Below, in pieces: positions 59,772 to 64,000 of a DNA stretch of 64,000 nt (positions are counted from its first letter, which is position 1; each line of letters opens with the position of its first letter). The DNA comes from an uncultured Faecalicatena sp. (GTDB taxonomy: Bacteria; Bacillota; Clostridia; Lachnospirales; Lachnospiraceae), in assembly GCA_902489075.1 (NCBI GenBank), contig CABTYO010000009.1:1-64000 (forward strand), read 5' to 3'. Below the pieces are notes generated by a model that did no database searches, was not told where the DNA came from, and saw nothing but the letters and a program-made list of their open reading frames with translations. Position numbers and translations under genes: made by a program.

Positions 59772-60752
59772 ATGTTTGACCGTATCCACTTAAGAGAAGA
59801 GGTTTTCAATTCTCCACAATCAGACCCTTTAATGCTGAATAAGTATGCAGTTTCTTTATCTACGTCATCCAGTATCCGTGATGATTTTGATAATTTTATG
59901 TCAAACTGCTCTTTTTGCAATGATGGAGTCGCGTATGCAGCAGTTCTGCACCCTGAAAAAGATTTTACGAAAAGCCATCTTTTTTATTTACAAACCTTTA
60001 TTTATATGAATGCTGATTCTCAGTATTATACGGAAAGATCATTGACAGAGTCTTTCCTTCTTATCTACACATATAGTGGCAAGGGGCGTTTGACGTATGA
60101 AGGAAAAACCTATTCTTTGACAGAAGGAGACGGTGTTTTCATTAATTGTAAAATCCCGCACAGGTATGAAACAGACGGTAAGTTTTGGAGCCACAGCATC
60201 CTGCATTTTTATGGTTCCTATTCTGATTTCTTTTATAATGAAATTACGAAAAATAAAGCCATCTGTTTTCATTATCCTGTAAATGGATCGTATCAGGTTC
60301 AACTGGAAAAATTAATGGAACTATACGAAGATATTTCGCCATACCGTAATGTAATGGTTTCAAACCAACTGGAAAATCTTCTCATGATGCTGTTAATACA
60401 GTCAAATTATCGTGAAAAGTTATCCCAGAAAACACCTGAGAACCTGAAGTATCTGATTCATTATATTGAGAATAACTATATGAAGCCGTTGTCCCTTGAT
60501 TATTTATCTGATTTTTCTAATATCAGCAAATACTACTTATGTCGTCTGTTCAATAAGTATTTCGGGATGTCTCCGAAAGAGTATATTATCCGTCTTCGAT
60601 TGGATAATGCGAAAAAAATGCTGAAAACCACTACTTTTCCGGCAAATATGATTGGCGCTATGGTTGGCTTTGATAATGAAACATATTTTTATCGTTTGTT
60701 TAAGGCTCGCACAGGAGTTTCGCCCACCCAATATCGCAAACAAAAAACATGA
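59772..60752 (+). CDS. AraC family transcriptional regulator with N-terminal cupin domain
   Basis: 326 residues from ATG 59772 with GGAGGAAG upstream. The N-terminal arm and cupin (about 60-180: LLIYTYSGKGRLTYEGKTYSLTEGDGVFINCKIPHRYE) bind the sugar signal. The C-terminal AraC domain has DYLSDFSNISKYYLCRLFNKYFGMSPKEYIIRLRL and ANMIGAMVGFDNETYFYRLFKARTGVSPTQYR. It is divergent from the GH78 operon and upstream of nanE-nanA, so it may control one or both. Confidence 0.9.
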   Translation: MFDRIHLREEVFNSPQSDPLMLNKYAVSLSTSSSIRDDFDNFMSNCSFCNDGVAYAAVLHPEKDFTKSHLFYLQTFIYMNADSQYYTERSLTESFLLIYTYSGKGRLTYEGKTYSLTEGDGVFINCKIPHRYETDGKFWSHSILHFYGSYSDFFYNEITKNKAICFHYPVNGSYQVQLEKLMELYEDISPYRNVMVSNQLENLLMMLLIQSNYREKLSQKTPENLKYLIHYIENNYMKPLSLDYLSDFSNISKYYLCRLFNKYFGMSPKEYIIRLRLDNAKKMLKTTTFPANMIGAMVGFDNETYFYRLFKARTGVSPTQYRKQKT

Positions 60753-60949
60753 GTTCTTGTGTATTGCAGAGACTCCGTGTACGCTGCTCAGTTTCGCAAT
60801 TAATCCTTATCAGCAGGGATCAATCAATGGTATGATAGACAAAAGTTCGGAAGAATGGACAATATCCTAAGGAATCTGTCACCATTGTTGACCACCTCTA
60901 GGGAGAGAAAAATGTCGAAGATTCGGAGAAGATATGTATTACACGGCAG

Positions 60950-61408
60950 GGGAGCACCTGCTACTTTGTGGCTAAGGAATTGGTGGCAAAGGATAATCTG
61001 AATGTCCTGACTAATAATCTGTGTGTAGCTGCTGTACTGGCACAGAACCCCAATTCCAAAGTGGTGGTTACTGGCGGAAGTCTGATTCATCAGCATATGT
61101 TTTTAGCCGGAGATATGCTTCTGCGCTCTCTGGAAAATATTTTTATATCCAAGGCATTTATGGGAGTCAGCGGCATAGACTTCAAAGGTGGATTTACAGT
61201 GAGCAATGACGCAGAATTAAGGGTGTATGACCGTATAAAGAATATCACCCAGGAACTGATCATCGTTGCAGATACCTCTAAGTTTGGGAAGCCTACATTT
61301 ATCAGTATCGGAGAACTTTCCATGCCGGATATCGTTATTACGGATGGAAAGCTGGAAACAGAATATCTCGAATATTTTTCGGCAAATAGCGTAAAAGTTC
61401 TTTATTAA
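60950..61408 (+). pseudogene. DeoR family regulator, N-terminally truncated
   Basis: About 150 residues of the DeoR C-terminal effector domain: GSTCYFVAKELVAKDNLNVLTNNL, VVVTGGSLIHQHMFLAGD, MGVSGIDFKGGFTVSNDAELRVYDRI, IIVADTSKFGKPTFISIGEL and DIVITDG. The helix-turn-helix is gone; the stretch 60753-60949 has no matching frame. It is a remnant that can no longer bind DNA. Confidence 0.75.
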
Positions 61409-61757
61409 AATGAAATAAAGCATTTTAGATGGGCGTGTCCTTTGGGGGCATGCCCATTAAACTATAATGAAGAAAACTAACCTCATCTCTTGTACGGGCG
61501 AAGACCTATAAATCATACAGACTTACTACTCTTTTTCTCTTTTTTCAAAAATATAATCTGAATGGCAATATAAGATAATAAACAATTCGAAGTGTTCCAT
61601 GCATAATCCCCCTTTTCCTGTTAATACATATTTTCTTTTCCTGTTCTTATCATAGCATTCTGACAATTCAGGTCTTCACAGTTTATTCACGTGTTTCTCC
61701 AATACATAGAAAAAGTTCGTAGAAAGTGTCTTTTGATGGAAAGAAGTAACATCGGAC
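61409..61757. other. Non-coding gap between the DeoR remnant and the nan promoter region
   Basis: A weak hairpin GGGCGTG/CATGCCC (61432-61456) ends the remnant. The rest is AT-rich. On the minus strand a 24-codon frame (ATG 61600 to 61526) follows AAAAGGGGG, and a second 19-codon frame starts at 61604. A neighbouring frame reads LLSYIAIQIIFLKKEKKSS, which has the hydrophobic-helix-then-lysine shape of small clostridial membrane toxins, but it has no start codon. I annotate no gene here. Confidence 0.4.
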
Positions 61758-61812
61758 TGTGCAAATTTAACAAATTGAAGTGTGAAAAATTATGCAAATT
61801 GAAATACATAAG
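61758..61812 (+). promoter_or_regulatory. Repeated GCAAATT motifs upstream of nanE
   Basis: GTGCAAATTTAAC (61759-61771), ACAAATTGAAGTG (61770-61782) and ATGCAAATTGAAATACATAA (61792-61811). The last closely matches, on the opposite strand, the 20-bp units beside the AraC gene (GCAAATTTATACATA). This is a plausible AraC operator for the nan operon. Confidence 0.45.
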
Positions 61813-61910
61813 AAAAAACTTTGAAAGAACTTTCGATGAGTTTCGAGAATATTGAAAATAAAAACATGCAGGACTATACTGTTAACGGATTTAGCAAGGA
61901 GGATGAAAAG

Positions 61911-62597
61911 ATGAATGAACGTATAGAACAATTAAAAGGAAAACTGATCGTATCCTGTCAGGCGCTTCCTCATGAACCACTGCACTCTTCCTTTATTATG
62001 GGAAGAATGGCACTGGCGGCAAAGGAGGGCGGCGCGCGTGGTATCCGTGCAAACACAAAAGAGGATATTGCTGAGATCCAGTCCCAGGTAGACCTTCCGA
62101 TCATTGGAATCGTAAAGCGGGATTATGAGAACTGCAAGGTATACATCACACCGACGATGAAGGAGATCGATGAACTGATGGAAGTGAAGCCGGAGATCAT
62201 CGCAATGGATGCAACCATTGATCAGCGCCCAGGAGGAGTAAGTCTGGATGAGTTTTTCAGAGAAGTAAAAGCAAAGTATCCGAATCAGCTTTTTATGGCT
62301 GACTGCTCAACAGTAGAAGAAGCACTTCACGCAGATGAACTGGGATTTGATTTTATAGGAACGACAATGATCGGTTACACAGAGCAGAGCAAAGGATTGA
62401 AAATAGAAGAAAATGACTTCGAAATTCTCCGCACGATTTTAGCAAATGTGAAGCATCCGGTAATTGCAGAGGGGAATGTCAATACACCAGAGAAGGCAAG
62501 ACGTGTGATCGACCTTGGAACATTTGCTGTTGTGGTCGGCTCTATCATTACAAGACCGCAGCTGATCACAAAATCATTCGCAGAAGCTTTGGATTAA
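61911..62597 (+). CDS. nanE: N-acetylmannosamine-6-phosphate 2-epimerase
   Basis: 228 residues from ATG 61911, with AAGGAGG 8 bases upstream; a longer frame to 61821 lacks a site and exceeds the family length. TIM barrel with LIVSCQALPHEPLHSS, GGARGIRANTKEDI, DLPIIGIVKRDY (catalytic Lys), EIIAMDATIDQRPGG, MADCSTVEEALHADELGFDFIGTTM, and AEGNVNTPEKARRVIDLG with VVVGSIITRPQLIT. It converts ManNAc-6-P to GlcNAc-6-P in sialic acid catabolism. Confidence 0.94.
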   Translation: MNERIEQLKGKLIVSCQALPHEPLHSSFIMGRMALAAKEGGARGIRANTKEDIAEIQSQVDLPIIGIVKRDYENCKVYITPTMKEIDELMEVKPEIIAMDATIDQRPGGVSLDEFFREVKAKYPNQLFMADCSTVEEALHADELGFDFIGTTMIGYTEQSKGLKIEENDFEILRTILANVKHPVIAEGNVNTPEKARRVIDLGTFAVVVGSIITRPQLITKSFAEALD

Positions 62598-62647
62598 ATT
62601 CAGGTAACTATAGTCAGTATATTCATATAAGAAAAGGAGAATGTATC

Positions 62648-63565
62648 ATGAGAAACTTGGAAAAGTACAAAGGCGTTATCCCGGCATTTTATGCATGCTA
62701 TGACGAAGACGGAAAAGTAAGCCCCGAGGGTGTGCAGTCACTGACACGCTACTTTATTGAAAAAGGCGTGAAAGGTGTGTATGTAAATGGGTCCTCAGGA
62801 GAGTGCATTTACCAGAGCGTTGAGGACAAGAAGATCGTCCTGGAAAATGTAATGAAAGAAGCCAAAGGGAAACTGACAGTCATTGCCCATGTGGCATGCA
62901 ACAACACAGAGGACAGCAGGGAGCTGGCAGCTCACGCAGAGAGCCTTGGTGTAGACGCTATCGCAGCCATCCCGCCAATCTATTTCCACCTTCCGGAATA
63001 TGCGATCGCACAGTACTGGAATGATATCAGTGATGCAGCACCGAACACAGATTTTGTAATCTACAATATTCCACAGCTGGCAGGCGTTGCATTAACGATG
63101 AACCTGTTTGCAGAGATGAGAAAGAATCCGAGAGTCATTGGTGTCAAGAATTCTTCCATGCCGGTACAGGATATTCAGATGTTCAAGGATGCGGCAGGCG
63201 GGGACTACATCATTTTCAATGGTCCTGACGAGCAGTTCATGAGCGGACGTGTCATCGGAGCAGAGGGCGCTATCGGCGGTACATACGGGGCAATGCCTGA
63301 ATTATTCTTAAAGCTTGATGAGCATGTAAGGGCAGGCAGAATGGATGAGGCAAGAGAACTGCAGTACGCCATCAACTCCGTTATCTACAAGATGTGCTCC
63401 GGACATGGCAATATGTATGGTGTGATCAAGGCAATCTTAAAGATCAACGAAGGTCTGGAACTTGGCGGAGTACATAAACCGCTGCCGGCTCTGATTGATT
63501 CCGATATGCCGATCGTAGAAGAAGCTGCAAAGATGATCCGTGATGCAAAGGCAAAATATCTGTAG
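62648..63565 (+). CDS. nanA: N-acetylneuraminate lyase (DapA/NanA family)
   Basis: 305 residues. VNGSSGECIYQS is the G(S/T)xGE carboxylate-binding motif. FVIYNIPQLAGV holds the conserved Tyr and GVKNSSMPVQD the Schiff-base Lys. It cleaves N-acetylneuraminate to ManNAc and pyruvate. Its place between nanE and a sodium symporter supports that assignment over dihydrodipicolinate synthase. AAAAGGAG precedes the ATG. Confidence 0.92.
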   Translation: MRNLEKYKGVIPAFYACYDEDGKVSPEGVQSLTRYFIEKGVKGVYVNGSSGECIYQSVEDKKIVLENVMKEAKGKLTVIAHVACNNTEDSRELAAHAESLGVDAIAAIPPIYFHLPEYAIAQYWNDISDAAPNTDFVIYNIPQLAGVALTMNLFAEMRKNPRVIGVKNSSMPVQDIQMFKDAAGGDYIIFNGPDEQFMSGRVIGAEGAIGGTYGAMPELFLKLDEHVRAGRMDEARELQYAINSVIYKMCSGHGNMYGVIKAILKINEGLELGGVHKPLPALIDSDMPIVEEAAKMIRDAKAKYL

Positions 63566-63611
63566 AGACAGATGTGTAATCCGTGATGCACATATTTAGG
63601 AGGAAGAAGGT

Positions 63612-64000
63612 ATGCAGGGTTTTACCATTATTGATTTAATTATTTTGATTGTATATCTGGCAGCAGTATTATTTGCCGGGCTTCATTTTGCAAAGAAGGA
63701 AATGAAGGGAAAAGAGTATTTTAAAGGTGACGGAACCGTGCCGTGGTGGGTAACTTCCGTATCGATTTTTGCAACATTATTAAGTCCGATTTCTTTCCTG
63801 TCACTGGCAGGGAACTCTTATGCAGGGACATGGATCATGTGGTTCGCTCAGTTAGGTATGCTTCTGGCTATTCCGGTGACGATCAAGTTTTTCCTTCCAA
63901 TCTACAGCAAATTGGGCATTGATACGGCTTATCACTATCTGGAGCTGCGTTTCGGCAGTAAGGGGCTGCGTGTTCTGGGGGCAGTCATGTTCATCATTTA
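63612..64000 (+). CDS. Sodium:solute symporter (SSS family), cut by the window edge
   Basis: The first 129 codons are present, from ATG 63612 behind AGGAGGAAG. It opens MQGFTIIDLIILIVYLAAVL, then FAKKEMKGKEYFKGDGTVPWWVTSVSIFATLLSPISFLSLAG, the usual N-terminus of SSS symporters. Three membrane helices are visible. As the third gene of the nan operon it probably imports sialic acid with sodium. The remainder is beyond 64000. Confidence 0.88.
   Translation, partial: MQGFTIIDLIILIVYLAAVLFAGLHFAKKEMKGKEYFKGDGTVPWWVTSVSIFATLLSPISFLSLAGNSYAGTWIMWFAQLGMLLAIPVTIKFFLPIYSKLGIDTAYHYLELRFGSKGLRVLGAVMFII

Noticed and set aside
61526..61604. Minus-strand 19- and 24-codon frames as a type I toxin
   Set aside because: The toxin-like hydrophobic stretch lies in a frame without a start codon. 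The frames with starts do not match known toxins.

Overview
The window looks like chromosome from a gut-type anaerobic Firmicute of the Lachnospiraceae (the Blautia / Ruminococcus gnavus / Dorea type). This rests on strong AGGAGG ribosome binding sites, frequent ATG/TTG starts, sigma-A promoters, a pyruvate formate-lyase fermentation operon, many sugar-utilisation islands (ROK, RpiR, AraC, PocR-AraC, GPH symporters, GH78) and a sialic acid operon at the right edge. I do not claim a species.

Layout, left to right. 1-2.4 kb: the 3' end of a tRNA, then an HxlR regulator divergent from two tandem radical SAM genes. 2.6-4.4 kb: a ROK sugar kinase with an RpiR regulator. 4.4-6.1 kb (minus): trmO and a CDF cation transporter. 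6.3-10.8 kb: a ferredoxin-fused aldo/keto reductase, a membrane GGDEF protein, an SseB-like protein and a GNAT. 10.9-17.1 kb: a sugar regulon (class II aldolase, PocR-AraC regulator, fucose-isomerase-like enzyme, FGGY kinase, DUF4432 epimerase) whose two promoters share a motif. 17.3-18.6 kb: a solitary Abi/HEPN gene and tRNA-Ser(CGA). 18.75-22.3 kb (minus): an ABC exporter with SdpR/SdpI-like genes, more AT-rich than its surroundings. 22.3-25.8 kb: a multi-hairpin element, a MATE exporter with an attenuator-like leader, and a PadR/HAAS pair. 25.9-30.5 kb: a ROK repressor, a broken DUF1016 nuclease gene and a TetM-like GTPase fused to a NYN/Rae1-like nuclease. 30.6-37.1 kb: a zinc dehydrogenase, a GPH symporter and a three-subunit molybdenum hydroxylase. 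37.1-40.4 kb: a GNAT, an L,D-transpeptidase and a stand-alone tyrosine recombinase. 40.5-45.2 kb: pflB-pflA and a cell-wall-anchored protein. 45.2-49.6 kb: a HAD hydrolase, a DMT exporter bracketed by two 82-bp MITE-like repeats, then an FAD/Rieske protein with a tocopherol cyclase family protein. 49.8-54.4 kb: an AAA-ATPase-like/PDDEXK protein and a four-domain CoA-disulfide-reductase/rhodanese/TusA/DsrE2 fusion. 54.4-55.3 kb: gene remnants and a 144-bp inverted-repeat element. 55.3-64 kb: a GH78 rhamnosidase with its GPH symporter, a divergent AraC regulator behind three 20-bp tandem repeats, a DeoR remnant, then nanE, nanA and the start of an SSS symporter.

How the genes fit together. Most of the window is catabolism. 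Deoxyhexose and sialic acid uptake sits on the right, an undefined aldose/ketose pathway near 11-17 kb, and a possible N-acylmannosamine or hexose kinase at 2.6 kb. The sugars feed glycolysis and then PFL. The items that look least described are the GTPase-nuclease fusion at 27.6-30.3 kb, the FAD/Rieske plus tocopherol-cyclase pair, the sugar regulon of unknown substrate, the promoter-terminator-gene leaders in front of MATE, pflB and the molybdenum hydroxylase, and three separate families of short palindromic repeats.
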